49,920 nt of DNA from Rhodocyclaceae bacterium. Its GTDB lineage: Bacteria; Pseudomonadota; Gammaproteobacteria; Burkholderiales; Rhodocyclaceae. Location of the stretch: assembly GCA_013388985.1 (NCBI GenBank), contig JACAEF010000038.1:1-49920 (forward strand). The letters are read 5' to 3'. Made by a program: the position numbers and the translations under genes. The notes beneath the pieces are model-generated. The model made no database searches. It worked only from the letters and a program-made list of their open reading frames with translations, and was not told the origin of the DNA. Positions 34,735-44,153 of the stretch are shown here, piece by piece (within the stretch, counting starts at the first letter, position 1; the number at the start of each line of letters is the position of its first letter).

Positions 34735-36273
34735 ATGAGCAAACCACAGTTGTTGATTTTCGACACCACCTTGCGCGACGGCGAGCAGAGTCCGGGCGCG
34801 GCGATGACGCGCGAGGAGAAGATGCGCATCGCCCGGCAGCTGGAGAAGATGCGCGTCGACATCATCGAGGCGGGTTTCGCCGCGGCAAGCCCCGGCGATT
34901 ACGAGGCGATCCGCGCGATTGCCGAGGTGATCAAGGATTCGACCGTATGCTCGCTGGCGCGCGCCAACGAGAAGGACGTGCGGCGCGCCGGTGAGGCCAT
35001 CAAGCCGGCGGCGCGTGGCCGCATCCACACCTTCATCGCCACCTCGCCGATCCACATGGAGAAGAAGCTGCGCATGAAGCCCGACGAGGTCGTCGCGGCG
35101 GCGGTGCAGGCGGTCAAATGGGCGCGCGAATACACCGATGACGTCGAGTTCTCGGCCGAGGACGCGGTGCGTTCGGACTTCGATTTCCTGTGCCGCGTTT
35201 TCGACGCGGTGATCAAGGCGGGGGCGAAGACCATCAACGTGCCGGACACCGTCGGCTACAGCATTCCGGCCGAATGGGGCGAGCGCATGCGTGCCCTGAT
35301 CGAGAACGTACCGGATGCCGACAAGGTGATCTGGTCGACGCACTGCCACAACGACCTTGGGCTGGCCGTCGCCAATTCGCTCGCCGCGGTGCTCAATGGC
35401 GCGCGCCAGGTCGAATGCACGATCAACGGTCTGGGCGAGCGCGCCGGCAATGCCGCGCTCGAAGAGATCGTCATGGCGGTGAGGACGCGCAAGGATCTGT
35501 TCCCGGTCGAAACGCGCATCGACACGACACAGATCGTCGCCGCTTCGCGTCTCGTCTCGCAGATCACCGGTTACGTCGTGCAGCCGAACAAGGCGATCGT
35601 CGGCGCCAACGCCTTCGCGCATGAATCGGGCATCCATCAGGATGGCGTGCTCAAGCACCGCGAGACTTACGAGATCATGCGCGCCGAGGATGTCGGCTGG
35701 AATGCCAACCGCATTTCGCTCGGCAAGCTGTCGGGGCGTAACGCCTTCAAGACCAAGCTCGCCGAGCTCGGCATCCAGCTCGACAGCGAAGAGGCGCTGA
35801 ACGCCGCCTTCGCGCGTTTCAAGGAGCTCGCCGACAAGAAGCGCGAGATCTTCGACGAAGACCTGCACGCCATCGTCTCCGACGAGATGGTCACGCCCGA
35901 AGTCGAGCATTACAAGCTGGTCGCCTCGCGCTTCCATTCCGAGACCGGCGAAGCGCCGAACGCCGAGCTGACGCTGGCGGTCGGCGGCGTCGAGAAGCAC
36001 GCCCAGGCGACCGGCAGCGGGCCGGTGGATGCCGCCTTCCGCGCGATCGAGGCGGTGGTGCAAAGCGGCGCCGAGCTCTTGCTCTATTCGGTGAATGCGA
36101 TCACCACCGGCACCGATGCCCAGGGCGAGGTGACCGTACGGCTGGCCAAGGATGGCCGCATCGTCAATGGCCAAGGGGCGGATACCGACATCATCGTCGC
36201 CTCGGCGAAGGCCTATCTGAACGCCTTGAACAAGCTCCATGCCGGCGCCGAGCGCGTCAATCCGCAACTGTGA
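34735..36273 (+). CDS. leuA: 2-isopropylmalate synthase
   Basis: A 512-residue enzyme joining acetyl-CoA and 2-ketoisovalerate in the first step of leucine synthesis. The N-terminal TIM barrel has [13 protein letters not shown], the catalytic/metal segment [18 protein letters not shown] and [10 protein letters not shown]. The C-terminal regulatory domain (about 390-512) ends [17 protein letters not shown] and binds leucine for feedback inhibition. The length matches LeuA type 1. A GGAGAATGAA site precedes the ATG. It takes its substrate branch from the ilv operon just upstream. Confidence 0.96.
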   Translation: MSKPQLLIFDTTLRDGEQSPGAAMTREEKMRIARQLEKMRVDIIEAGFAAASPGDYEAIRAIAEVIKDSTVCSLARANEKDVRRAGEAIKPAARGRIHTFIATSPIHMEKKLRMKPDEVVAAAVQAVKWAREYTDDVEFSAEDAVRSDFDFLCRVFDAVIKAGAKTINVPDTVGYSIPAEWGERMRALIENVPDADKVIWSTHCHNDLGLAVANSLAAVLNGARQVECTINGLGERAGNAALEEIVMAVRTRKDLFPVETRIDTTQIVAASRLVSQITGYVVQPNKAIVGANAFAHESGIHQDGVLKHRETYEIMRAEDVGWNANRISLGKLSGRNAFKTKLAELGIQLDSEEALNAAFARFKELADKKREIFDEDLHAIVSDEMVTPEVEHYKLVASRFHSETGEAPNAELTLAVGGVEKHAQATGSGPVDAAFRAIEAVVQSGAELLLYSVNAITTGTDAQGEVTVRLAKDGRIVNGQGADTDIIVASAKAYLNALNKLHAGAERVNPQL

Positions 36274-36290
36274 CGAACCAGCCGGCGTCG

Positions 36291-36319
36291 GCGAAAGTCG
36301 GCGCTGGCAATACGGCATG
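36291..36319 (+). repeat. Short dispersed repeat between leuA and yihY
   Basis: GCGAAAGTCGGCGCTGGC then AATACGGCATG. It ends 2 bp before the first possible ATG of the next gene, so it supplies that gene's ribosome-binding region. Confidence 0.75.
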
Positions 36320-36321
36320 GG

Positions 36322-37134
36322 ATGGTAATGACGTTCTTTCGTCTCGTCGCGCGGGTCATGCGTCGCTTCCGCGACGAGCGCTATGCCCAGACTGCCGCGG
36401 CGCTGTCCTTCGCCACCCTGCTCGGCCTGGTGCCGATGGTCGTGGTCGGGGCGGCGCTGATCGAGCTGCTCCCCTTCGGCATCAAGCTGTCCGCTGCGCT
36501 CGAACAGTTCCTGCTCACCACGCTGCTGCCCGACAAGGCCGGCAAGGTGATCGCCAGCTATCTGGGCGAATTCGCCCAGCGTGCCGGCCGCATGACCTGG
36601 ATCGGGCTGGCCGTCCTCGGCACGACGGCGCTGTTGCAGATGCTGACCATCGAGCGCAGCTTCGCCGCGATCTGGAAGGTCAAACGCCAGCGCCCCCTGC
36701 CGAAGCGGATCGGCCTGCACTTGCTGACGCTGTTGCTCGGCCCGCTGGCGTTCGGCAGCGCGCTGGCGAGCACGACCTATCTGGCGACCGTTTCCTTCGG
36801 CTGGGTTGCAGAGCCGCGCTGGGTGCGCCTGGCGTTTTCCCAACTCTTGCCGCTCGTCTTTCTCGCCGCGCTGTTCGCGCTGCTTTACTGGGCCTTGCCC
36901 AACCGGCCGGTGGCGCGCTGGCATGCCGCTTTGGCCGGCGCCCTGACGGCGCTCGCCTTCGTCGGCATGCAGCGGCTGTTCGCGCTCTACATCGTCAAGC
37001 TCCCGACCTACACGCTGATCTATGGCCCCTTCGCAGTGATGCCGATCTTTCTGCTCTGGTTGTATCTTTCCTGGACGGTGATTCTCGTCGGTGCGCTCGT
37101 CACCGCGGAGTTGCCCACCGTATTACGCCACTGA
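36322..37134 (+). CDS. YihY/BrkB-family membrane protein
   Basis: A 270-residue inner-membrane protein with six or so helices. It matches the YihY/UPF0761 family in AQTAAALSFATLLGLVPM near the N-terminus and in LPTYTLIYGPFAVMPIFLLWLYLSW near the end. The family was once named for ribonuclease BN, which is not supported; its role is unknown, perhaps transport. The start may be the first ATG or the second, two codons later. It lies 48 bp after leuA and a short repeat fills the gap. The thioredoxin-like gene follows by 15 bp. Confidence 0.88.
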   Translation: MVMTFFRLVARVMRRFRDERYAQTAAALSFATLLGLVPMVVVGAALIELLPFGIKLSAALEQFLLTTLLPDKAGKVIASYLGEFAQRAGRMTWIGLAVLGTTALLQMLTIERSFAAIWKVKRQRPLPKRIGLHLLTLLLGPLAFGSALASTTYLATVSFGWVAEPRWVRLAFSQLLPLVFLAALFALLYWALPNRPVARWHAALAGALTALAFVGMQRLFALYIVKLPTYTLIYGPFAVMPIFLLWLYLSWTVILVGALVTAELPTVLRH

Positions 37135-37149
37135 CCTGGAGGAGGAGAG

Positions 37150-37653
37150 ATGAGATTTCTATTGCGTTTTGCCGTTATCTGCTTTGCCTGGCTGTCTTGC
37201 GCGCTGGCCGCGCCCGCCGATGACTTTTTCGATACTTCGCTCGGCGATTACGCCGCCGAGCTGAAGACGGCGCAGGCGCAGGGCAAGCGCGGCATCCTCT
37301 TGGTGCTCGAAGCCGAAGGCTGTCCGTTTTGCAAGCGCATGCGCGAGCAGATCATGAGCCGGCCGGAGGTGCGCGAGTATTTCCACCGCCATTTCAACGT
37401 CTTCAGCCTCGATGTCAATGGCAGCGTCGCCGTGACGACGCCGGAAGGAAAGGAAATGACGGAAAAGGCGTTCGCCCGCAACCTCAAATTCAAGGGCACG
37501 CCGACTTTCGTCTTCTTCGGCTTCGATGGCCGGGAGATGGCCCGCTTCAGCGGCGCCACGCGCGATGCCGAAACCTTCCTCGCCCTGGGGCGATACGTCG
37601 CGGAAGGTCATTGGCAACGGATGAGTTTCGAGCAGTTCGGCGCTTCCCGCTGA
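37150..37653 (+). CDS. Exported thioredoxin-like protein, SoxW type
   Basis: A 167-residue protein with a signal peptide (about 1-21, ending CALA). A thioredoxin fold carries the redox motif CPFC (in EAEGCPFCKRM) and the cis-Pro loop KGTPTFVFF. It is expected to reduce or oxidise disulfides in the periplasm. Such SoxW-like proteins often serve sulfur oxidation or cytochrome maturation, but no sox or ccm genes are near, so its partner is unknown. GGAGGAG lies just before the ATG. Confidence 0.87.
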   Translation: MRFLLRFAVICFAWLSCALAAPADDFFDTSLGDYAAELKTAQAQGKRGILLVLEAEGCPFCKRMREQIMSRPEVREYFHRHFNVFSLDVNGSVAVTTPEGKEMTEKAFARNLKFKGTPTFVFFGFDGREMARFSGATRDAETFLALGRYVAEGHWQRMSFEQFGASR

Positions 37654-37660
37654 ACGAACC

Positions 37661-37689
37661 TTGACCGACATCCGTCGTCCCACTAAAAT
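37661..37689 (+). promoter_or_regulatory. Sigma-70 promoter of the glutaredoxin gene
   Basis: TTGACC and TAAAAT are separated by 17 bp in the gap before grxD, the best promoter match seen in the window. An AT-rich leader of about 35 bp follows. Confidence 0.7.
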
Positions 37690-37730
37690 AACCTGAGTAA
37701 AAACATCAACTATTATTAGAGGGATCCGCG

Positions 37731-38051
37731 ATGAACAAGGAAAAGATTCACGAGCTCGTCACCCAGCAACCCGTCGTGCTGTTCATGAAGGGGACGAAAC
37801 AGTTTCCGCGCTGCGGCTTTTCGGGCCGCGCCGCGGAAATCCTCAAGCGCTGCAACGTCGATTTCGTCGATGTCAATGTGCTGGCCGAGGAAGACACCGT
37901 GCCGGAACTGCGCGAGTATGCCGACTGGCCGACCATCCCGGTGCTCTACATCCGCGGCGAATTCATCGGCGGCTGCGACATCATGACCGAGATGTACCAG
38001 GCCGGAGAGCTGCAGGCCAAGCTCGGCGACCTGATGAAACAGGCGGCGTAA
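37731..38051 (+). CDS. grxD: Monothiol glutaredoxin (Grx4 type)
   Basis: A 106-residue monothiol glutaredoxin with the active site CGFS (in FPRCGFSGRAAEIL), the conserved MKGTK before it, and the glutathione-binding WPTIPVLYIRGEFIGGCDI segment. Members carry [2Fe-2S] clusters with glutathione and help deliver them to target proteins. It has its own strong promoter. It converges on the fructosamine-kinase-like gene with only 4 bp between stop codons. Confidence 0.95.
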   Translation: MNKEKIHELVTQQPVVLFMKGTKQFPRCGFSGRAAEILKRCNVDFVDVNVLAEEDTVPELREYADWPTIPVLYIRGEFIGGCDIMTEMYQAGELQAKLGDLMKQAA

Positions 38052-38055
38052 AACT

Positions 38056-38856
38056 TCAGCCGCGCAGTTCGGCGACCAGCCGCTCGATCATCCGCCGCGC
38101 CTGGCCCAGGTAGCTGGCGCCGAACATGTTGAAGTGGTTGAGGATGTGATAGAGGTTGTAGAGGGTCTTGCGTACCTCGAAACCCGGATCGAGCGGCCAG
38201 GCGGCGCGATAGGCCGCATAGAACGCCTCGGGAAAGCCGCCGAATAGTTCCGCCATCGCCAGATCCGCCTCGCGGTCGCCGCGATAGACGGCCGGATCGA
38301 AGATCACCGCAGTGCCATCGGGGAGCTCGCCGGCGTTGCCGGCCCACAGATCGCCATGCAGCAGGCAGGGCTGCGGCCGGTAATCGAGAAAGAAGGCGCC
38401 GACGCCCTCGACGAGCCGCTCGCCCAGCGAGAGCGTCGCGCGGGGCAGCCCATTGGCCTGGGCGAGCGCCAGTTGTGGCCGCAGGCGTTCCGCGGCAAAG
38501 AAGCTCGGCCAGCTCGCGTGCGAGCGGTTCGATTGCGGCGTGCTGCCGATGAAGTTGTCACGCGGCCAGCCGAAGCGGGCTTCGGCCTCTTGCCCGCTGC
38601 ACCGGTGCAATGCGGCGAGCTGCTCGCCGAGTCGCGCTCCCGCGCGGGGCGAGAGCGGCGCGAGTTCGAGATATTCCAGTTCGATCCAGGCGGTGCCGTT
38701 TTCCGTGATGCCCGTGCCGAAGACCTCGGGAACGCGTACCGTCTGCGTGGCCCGCAGCGCGGCGAGGCCATCGACCTCCGCCTCGAACATCGCCCGCCGG
38801 CTCGCGGGGCCGGTTTTCCTGAAACGCCGCTCTACGGGGGGCGGAGTCCTTGTCAC
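38056..38856 (-). CDS. Fructosamine kinase-like protein with shortened N-lobe
   Basis: A 266-residue protein of the fructosamine/ketosamine-3-kinase family, which phosphorylates sugars attached to protein amines so they can be released. Catalytic HGDLWAGN and the IFDPAVYRGDRE metal loop are intact. The N-terminus is short: compared with E. coli YniA from memory, about 30-35 residues before the presumed ATP-lysine (RFRKTG) are absent. Upstream in frame there is only the argH stop, 10 codons away. The start is a GTG. Either the gene has lost the first strands of its kinase lobe, or it is a decaying copy. No frameshift that restores them was seen. Confidence 0.78.
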   Translation of the reverse strand: MTRTPPPVERRFRKTGPASRRAMFEAEVDGLAALRATQTVRVPEVFGTGITENGTAWIELEYLELAPLSPRAGARLGEQLAALHRCSGQEAEARFGWPRDNFIGSTPQSNRSHASWPSFFAAERLRPQLALAQANGLPRATLSLGERLVEGVGAFFLDYRPQPCLLHGDLWAGNAGELPDGTAVIFDPAVYRGDREADLAMAELFGGFPEAFYAAYRAAWPLDPGFEVRKTLYNLYHILNHFNMFGASYLGQARRMIERLVAELRG

Positions 38857-38886
38857 GTCTGCAAAACTTGCCGCCGGTCCCGTCGT

Positions 38887-40284
38887 TCAGAGCGTGTCGC
38901 GCATCCGCAGGATGGCGGCTCTGACCTGTTCCGGTGCGGTGCCGCCGGGATGGTTGCGCGCGGCCAGCGAGCCGGCGACCGTGAGCACGTCGAATACGTC
39001 TTCGCCGATCAGTGGCGAGAAAGTCCGCAACTCGGCCAGCGGCAGATCGGCCAGGTCGCAGCCGCGCGCTTCGGCCGCGCGCACCGCGCGCGCGACGGCT
39101 TCGTGGGCGTCGCGGAACGGCAGGCCTTTCTTGACGAGATAGTCGGCCAGATCGGTCGCCGTTGCGAAGCCTTGCCTGAGTGCCGCGGCCATCGCCTCGG
39201 GCTTGACGCGGATGCCGGTGACCAGATCGGCGAAGATCGTCAGCGTGTCGAGCAGGGTGTCGGCGGTGTCGAACAGCGGCTCCTTGTCTTCCTGGTTGTC
39301 CTTGTTGTAGGCGAGCGGCTGGGCCTTCATCAGCGTCAAGAGGCCCATCAGGTGACCGAAGACGCGGCCGCTCTTGCCGCGGGCGAGCTCCGGCACGTCC
39401 GGGTTCTTCTTCTGCGGCATGATCGACGAGCCGGTGCAGAAGCGGTCGGCCAGATCGATGAAGCCGACGCGCGGACTCATCCAGAGGATCAGTTCTTCGG
39501 AAAAGCGCGAGACATGCACCATCGTCAGCGCGGCGGCGGCGGTAAATTCGATCGCGAAATCACGGTCGGAGACGGCGTCGAGCGAATTGGCGCATACGCC
39601 ATCGAAACCGAGCTCGCGCGCGACGGATTCGCGGTCGATCGGGAAGGTCGTGCCGGCGAGCGCCGCAGCGCCCAGCGGCAGCTGGTTGGCGCGGCGGCGG
39701 CAATCGGCGAAACGCGCCCGGTCGCGGGCGAACATTTCGACGTAGGCCATCAGATGGTGGCCGAAAGTGACCGGCTGGGCCACCTGCAAGTGGGTGAAGC
39801 CGGGCAGGGGGGTCGCCGCATGCGCCTCGGCCACGTCGAGCAGCGCGCGCATCAGCGCCACCAGGCGAGTGTCGAGCATGTCGATCGTGTCGCGCAGCCA
39901 GAGACGGATGTCGGTGGCGACCTGGTCGTTGCGCGAGCGGCCGGTGTGCAGGCGCTTGCCGGCATCACCGATGAGTGCGGTGAGACGCTTCTCGATGTTC
40001 AGATGAACGTCTTCGTCATCGAGGTTCCAGACGAATTCGCCACGTTCGATCTCCGCCGCGATCTCGGCGAGGCCACGCTCGATCGCCGCCAGGTCCTCGG
40101 CTGAAATGATGCCCTGGCGTGCCAGCATCCTCGCGTGGGCGAGCGAGCCGCGGATGTCCTGCGCGGCCATGCGCCGGTCGAAGAAGACCGAGGCGGTGTA
40201 ACGTTTCACGAGGTCGGCGACGGGCTCGGAGAAGCGGCCCGACCAGACCTTGGCAGGGCTGGCGTCGGCAGGGCGATCTGACAT
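38887..40284 (-). CDS. argH: Argininosuccinate lyase
   Basis: A 465-residue enzyme splitting argininosuccinate to arginine and fumarate, the last step of arginine synthesis. The fumarase/lyase signature [12 protein letters not shown] is complete. Other family segments are present: [19 protein letters not shown] and the N-terminal WSGRF. The start was set at the ATG of MSDRPAD; an in-frame TTG five codons upstream is less likely. It is divergent from the histidine kinase gene across only 29 bp. Confidence 0.96.
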   Translation of the reverse strand: MSDRPADASPAKVWSGRFSEPVADLVKRYTASVFFDRRMAAQDIRGSLAHARMLARQGIISAEDLAAIERGLAEIAAEIERGEFVWNLDDEDVHLNIEKRLTALIGDAGKRLHTGRSRNDQVATDIRLWLRDTIDMLDTRLVALMRALLDVAEAHAATPLPGFTHLQVAQPVTFGHHLMAYVEMFARDRARFADCRRRANQLPLGAAALAGTTFPIDRESVARELGFDGVCANSLDAVSDRDFAIEFTAAAALTMVHVSRFSEELILWMSPRVGFIDLADRFCTGSSIMPQKKNPDVPELARGKSGRVFGHLMGLLTLMKAQPLAYNKDNQEDKEPLFDTADTLLDTLTIFADLVTGIRVKPEAMAAALRQGFATATDLADYLVKKGLPFRDAHEAVARAVRAAEARGCDLADLPLAELRTFSPLIGEDVFDVLTVAGSLAARNHPGGTAPEQVRAAILRMRDTL

Positions 40285-40313
40285 AATGATGCGGAACAAA
40301 TATTTGCGAAGCC

Positions 40314-41315
40314 ATGAGTATACCCTCGCCTTCCGCTGCCATCGGCGTGCCCGATTTCCGCAATCAGGGCATCTGGCTGCGTCTGCTGCTGGCGGGAAAC
40401 GGCCTGCTGCTGCTCGTGACCCTGGCGCGCAACCGCGAGCTGGCGCGCCTGCCCGCGGAGATTCTCGAAAACGCCGCCCTTGCCGAGCCGGCCTTGCTGC
40501 TCGTGCTGGTGGGGCTGTTTCCGTTCTCCCGATGGCTCAGGCGCCAGCGTCCGGCGCTGGCGTCCGCGTGGGTCGTGGCCTGGGCGGCGGCGGCCTTCGC
40601 CATGATCGACGGGCTGTTGGCCGCGGCCTTCGACGGCGCACCCGGCTGGCGCGCGCCGCTCGCGGGCGGTTTGGGCGCCGCGCTGCTGCTGGCCTGGTTT
40701 AGCCTGCGCGCCCAGGCCCAGGCACCGGCGCTCGCCGAAGCGCGACTGGCGGCGCTCAACGCCAGGATCCGGCCGCATTTCCTGTTCAACAGCCTGAATG
40801 CGATCCTCGGCGTGCTGCGCGACGATCCGCGCCGCGCGGAAAGCGCCCTCGAAGAGCTGGCCGATCTGTTCCGCGTACTGCTGCGCGACAATCGCGAGCT
40901 GGTGCCGCTGTCGGAAGAAATCGCGCTGGCGCGCAAGTATCTGGCGATCGAAAAGCTGCGTCTCGGTGAGCGCCTGCAAGTGTGCTGGGAAATGGCCGAT
41001 TGCCCCCCCGAAATCCTCGCGCCGCCGTTGCTGTTGCAGCCTTTGCTGGAGAACGCCGTTTATCACGGCATCGAGCCGGCCGCGGCGCCGGGCGAGATTC
41101 GCGTGCGCCTCCATGCCGGGCGCGGCAGCGTGAGCATCGAAATCGACAATCCGCTGCCGAGCCAAACGCTGCAACGTCCCGGCAATCAAATGGCGCTGGA
41201 CAATCTGCGTGAGCGGCTGATGCTGTTCTACGATCTGGAAGCGCGTCTCGAAAGCGGCATCGAGGACGGACGTTATCGCGTCCGCGTGGAACTGCCGCGC
41301 CGGGAAGCCAGATGA
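40314..41315 (+). CDS. algZ: LytS/AlgZ-type sensor histidine kinase
   Basis: A 333-residue membrane sensor kinase. Four or so membrane helices occupy the first 135 residues. The HisKA_7TM-like kinase domain (His_kinase family) has the phospho-site region [15 protein letters not shown]. The ATPase N-box reads [18 protein letters not shown], and the end has ALDNLRERL. It would phosphorylate the response regulator encoded next, whose ATG overlaps its stop by 4 bp. The signal it senses is unknown. The pair resembles FimS/AlgZ-AlgR of other gamma- and betaproteobacteria. Confidence 0.9.
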   Translation: MSIPSPSAAIGVPDFRNQGIWLRLLLAGNGLLLLVTLARNRELARLPAEILENAALAEPALLLVLVGLFPFSRWLRRQRPALASAWVVAWAAAAFAMIDGLLAAAFDGAPGWRAPLAGGLGAALLLAWFSLRAQAQAPALAEARLAALNARIRPHFLFNSLNAILGVLRDDPRRAESALEELADLFRVLLRDNRELVPLSEEIALARKYLAIEKLRLGERLQVCWEMADCPPEILAPPLLLQPLLENAVYHGIEPAAAPGEIRVRLHAGRGSVSIEIDNPLPSQTLQRPGNQMALDNLRERLMLFYDLEARLESGIEDGRYRVRVELPRREAR

Positions 41316-42070
41316 ATACGACTCCCCGCCTGCTCATCGTCGACGACGAAGCGCCGGCACGGCAGCGGCTGCGCCACTTGCTCGAGGACATCGCGCCGCA
41401 GTTTCCGCATCGCCTCGTCGGCGAAGCGGGCGATGGCCTGGCGGCGCTCGAACTGTTGGAGCACACGCCGGCGGACATCGTCCTCACCGACATCCGCATG
41501 CCGGTCCTGGACGGCATCGAGCTCGCCCGGCAGCTTTCTGGCTCGCTCCAGCCGCCGGCGATCGTGTTCGTCACGGCGTATGACGAATTCGCGCTGACCG
41601 CCTTCGATCTCGCCGCGGTCGACTACCTGCTCAAGCCGGTGCGCGCGCCGCGCCTGTTCGAAGCCCTGAAGAAGGCGCGCCGCCTGATGCCCGACGACGC
41701 CCTGTTCAGATCGCTCGCGCCGGCGGCACGCACCCGGCTGCGGGTGGTGGAACGCGGGCGGGTGCTACTCGTTCCCGTCGCCGAGATCCTCTATCTGCGC
41801 GCCGAGCAGAAATACGTCGTGGCGCGCACCGCGGCGCGCGAATATCTGCTCGAAGACACGCTTTGCCAGTTGGAGAGCGAATTCGCCCGCGACTTCGTGC
41901 GCATACACCGCAACTGCCTGGTGGCTGCCGCCGCCGTCAGCGGTGTGATGCGCGAGGCCGAGGGCGAGGGCGGCGAGCCGCACTGGTCGCTGTGCCTCAA
42001 GGGCGTTCCGGAGCGTCTGCCGGTGAGCCGCCGCCAATGGCCGCAGGTGAAACAGCGCCTCGGCTTGTGA
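41312..42070 (+). CDS. algR: AlgR-type response regulator (LytTR DNA-binding)
   Basis: A 252-residue regulator. The receiver domain (1-120) has acidic pocket VDDEAP, the phosphoacceptor Asp in [13 protein letters not shown] and the conserved Lys in YLLKPV. The C-terminal LytTR domain (about 145-250) has [20 protein letters not shown] and [11 protein letters not shown]. It binds DNA to control transcription. In Pseudomonas, AlgR controls alginate and type IV pili; the targets here are unknown. The stop codon lies within a short dispersed repeat. Confidence 0.93.
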   Translation: MNTTPRLLIVDDEAPARQRLRHLLEDIAPQFPHRLVGEAGDGLAALELLEHTPADIVLTDIRMPVLDGIELARQLSGSLQPPAIVFVTAYDEFALTAFDLAAVDYLLKPVRAPRLFEALKKARRLMPDDALFRSLAPAARTRLRVVERGRVLLVPVAEILYLRAEQKYVVARTAAREYLLEDTLCQLESEFARDFVRIHRNCLVAAAAVSGVMREAEGEGGEPHWSLCLKGVPERLPVSRRQWPQVKQRLGL

Positions 42071-42095
42071 AAGTCGGCGCTGGCGGAGCGGCACG
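42067..42095 (+). repeat. Short dispersed repeat after algR
   Basis: GTGAAAGTCGGCGCTGGC then GGAGCGGCACG. The copy includes the algR stop codon TGA at 42068-42070. Confidence 0.78.
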
Positions 42096-42125
42096 GCGCG
42101 GCGTCAACTTGTGGCACAATGCCGC

Positions 42126-42278
42126 CCAAGGAGATGGCATTCCTCCCGGCGGCTTCGGTGTCCGCCGAACCGCCCGCCGTGGAACATCCGCGAAAGGCTG
42201 ATGATGCCTACGCCATGCCCGGACGGGTCGCGTAGGCATCGCGCCCCTGTCCGAACACGACAGACGCGAGGACAGTAC
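42126..42278 (+). promoter_or_regulatory. Fluoride riboswitch (crcB motif) with expression platform
   Basis: The aptamer (about 42126-42213) shows the conserved blocks GGAGATGGCATTCCTCC, AACCGCC and GGCTGATGATGCCTACG. Between the first two there is an extra hairpin, CGGCGG (42147-42152) with CCGCCG (42162-42167). The platform has two inverted repeats. GATGCCTACG (42203-42212) is the 3' part of the aptamer and pairs perfectly with CGTAGGCATC (42231-42240). CTGTCC (42247-42252) pairs with GGACAG (42270-42275), which covers the crcB ribosome site. There is no T run, so translational control, or indirect termination, is likely. When fluoride is bound the aptamer should hold its 3' part and free downstream expression. 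Confidence 0.93.
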
Positions 42279-42662
42279 ATGCTCAACTCCATTTTCGCCA
42301 TCTCGCTCGGCGCCGCCTTGGGCGCGGTCATGCGCTGGTTGCTGGGCGTCAAGCTGAACAGCCTGTTTCCTGCCATCCCCCCCGGCACGATGGTCGCCAA
42401 TCTCGTCGGCGGCTACATCATCGGGCTGGCCATCGCCTTCTTCGCCCAGGCGCCGAACATCGCGCCCGAGTGGCGGCTTCTGGTCGTCACGGGGTTCTGC
42501 GGCGGGCTGACCACCTTCTCGACTTTTTCCGCCGAGGTCGTCTCGCTGCTGCAGGCGGGACGCCCGGTCATGGCGCTTGGCGCCATCGCGGTTCACGTTG
42601 CCGGTTCGCTCTTGGCCACCGGGGTCGGCCTGCTGTCCTGGCAATGGCTGAAATCCACATGA
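42279..42662 (+). CDS. crcB: Fluoride channel CrcB/Fluc
   Basis: A 127-residue membrane protein with four helices, the normal Fluc size. Signatures include [13 protein letters not shown] near the N-terminus, [15 protein letters not shown], and [15 protein letters not shown], which holds the Thr/Phe residues of the fluoride path and the central sodium site. It works as an antiparallel dimer that lets fluoride leave the cell. The start ATG follows GAGGACAG. Any longer frame would read through the riboswitch. It is the first gene of the fluoride operon; DUF190 follows after 10 bp. Confidence 0.96.
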   Translation: MLNSIFAISLGAALGAVMRWLLGVKLNSLFPAIPPGTMVANLVGGYIIGLAIAFFAQAPNIAPEWRLLVVTGFCGGLTTFSTFSAEVVSLLQAGRPVMALGAIAVHVAGSLLATGVGLLSWQWLKST

Positions 42663-42672
42663 GGAGAACGCA

Positions 42673-42993
42673 ATGAACGGCTATCAGGTCACTTTCTTCA
42701 CCAGCCAGGACAGGCGTCACAAAGGCAAGCCGATCGGCGACTGGCTCGTCCATCTCGCGCAGGAGATGGGATTGCGCGGCGCGACCCTGCTGACCGGCGG
42801 CGAGGGATTCGGGCACCATCGCCGCATCCATTCGGCGCATTTCTTCGAGCTCGCCGACCAGCCGATCGAGGTCGTGATGGCGGTGAGCGAGGAAGAGCTG
42901 GAGCGCTTGTTCGCACGGCTTAAGGCCGAGGGCGTGCATCTCTTCTACGTCAAGACCGCGGTCGAGTTCGGCGTGCTGGGAGAGGAAACATGA
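42673..42993 (+). CDS. DUF190 (PII-like) protein
   Basis: A 106-residue soluble protein of the DUF190 family, which has a PII-like ferredoxin fold. The motif LRGATLLTGGEGFGHHRRIHSAHFFELADQPIEVVMAVSEEE is characteristic. Members are commonly encoded next to or fused with CrcB. A role in regulating fluoride or ion channels has been suggested but is not established. Its stop overlaps the antiporter ATG (ATGA). Confidence 0.92.
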   Translation: MNGYQVTFFTSQDRRHKGKPIGDWLVHLAQEMGLRGATLLTGGEGFGHHRRIHSAHFFELADQPIEVVMAVSEEELERLFARLKAEGVHLFYVKTAVEFGVLGEET

Positions 42994-44153
42994 CGGAAAT
43001 CTGGACCCAGGCCGCTCTCTGGCTCGGTTTGGCGCTGCTCGCCTCGCTGCTGTCGATCTGGTTCCGGATCGCCACGGCGCTCTCCGAAATCGTCGTCGGC
43101 ACCATAGCGCAACTGCTGATCGGCGCCGCGCTCGGCGGAGCCCTGCTGGCGGGCGATGCTTCCTGGATCAAGTTCCTCGCCGGCGCCGGGGCGATCCTGC
43201 TCACGTTCCTCGCCGGCGCGGAACTCGATCCGGCCGTGTTCCGCAAGGAGTGGAAACAGGCCACGGCGATCGGCCTGGTCAGTTTCGCCGTGCCTTTCTT
43301 CGGCTGCTTCGCCATCGCCCGCTGGGGGCTGGAGTGGACCACGGCAGCCAGCTGGCTCGCCGGCATCGCGATGTCGACGACCTCGGTGGCGGTGGTGTAT
43401 GCGGTGATGCTCGAATTCGGCCTCAACACGACGAACTACGGCAAAGTGGTGCTCGCCGCCTGTTTCGTCACCGACCTGGCCACCGTCGTCGCACTCGGGC
43501 TGATCTTCTCGCCCTTCACCTGGAAGACGCTGCTTTTCCTCGGCGCCGGTGCCGTGGCATTCTTCCTTCTGCCGCGCTTCGTGCCGGGCTTCTTCAAGCG
43601 TTATGGCGGCCGGCCGTCGGAACTCGAAGCCAAGTTCCTGATGTTCGCGCTGTTCGGTCTCGGCGCGCTGGCGACCTGGGCGGACAGCGAGGCGGTGCTG
43701 CCTGCCTATCTGCTCGGCATGGTGCTGGCTGGCACCGTGGGCAAGGATCACGCGCTGATCCGGCGCCTGCGCACGCTGACCTTCGGTCTGCTCACACCCT
43801 TTTACTTCATCCGCGCCGGTTCGCTCGTTTCCTTGCCGGCGCTGGTCGCCGCGCCGGGCGCCTTCCTCGTGCTGCTGATCGGCAAGATGCTGACCAAGGT
43901 GATCGGCGTCTATCCGGTGGCGCGCGCCTACAAGGCGCCGAAGCAAGAGGGAATGTATACGACCATGCTGATGTCCACGGGCCTCACCTTCGGCACCATC
44001 TCGGCGCTGTTCGGCCTGAGCCACGGCATCGTCGATCAGGCCCAGTATTCTGCACTGGTGGCTGCCGTGATCGGCAGCGCCGTGATCCCGACCCTCATCG
44101 CCAACGCCTTCTTTTTGCCGCGGCACCTGTTGTCGCAAGGAGAGAAATCATGA
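42990..44153 (+). CDS. CPA2-type cation/proton antiporter
   Basis: A 387-residue inner-membrane protein with about 12 helices and no C-terminal TrkA-N domain. It matches the KefB/NapA type: LLTFLAGAELDPAVFRKEW, the discontinuous helix with ACFVTDLATVVALGL (the usual Asp-containing ion site) and FYFIRAGSLVSL. It would exchange sodium or potassium for protons. In a fluoride operon it may counter acidification or sodium load linked to fluoride stress; that is inference. Overlaps of 4 bp tie it to both DUF190 and uspA. Confidence 0.9.
   Translation: MTEIWTQAALWLGLALLASLLSIWFRIATALSEIVVGTIAQLLIGAALGGALLAGDASWIKFLAGAGAILLTFLAGAELDPAVFRKEWKQATAIGLVSFAVPFFGCFAIARWGLEWTTAASWLAGIAMSTTSVAVVYAVMLEFGLNTTNYGKVVLAACFVTDLATVVALGLIFSPFTWKTLLFLGAGAVAFFLLPRFVPGFFKRYGGRPSELEAKFLMFALFGLGALATWADSEAVLPAYLLGMVLAGTVGKDHALIRRLRTLTFGLLTPFYFIRAGSLVSLPALVAAPGAFLVLLIGKMLTKVIGVYPVARAYKAPKQEGMYTTMLMSTGLTFGTISALFGLSHGIVDQAQYSALVAAVIGSAVIPTLIANAFFLPRHLLSQGEKS

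Noticed and set aside
34529-34735. Classical leucine attenuator before leuA
   Set aside because: No block of tandem leucine codons and no terminator hairpin with a T run between the small ORF and leuA.
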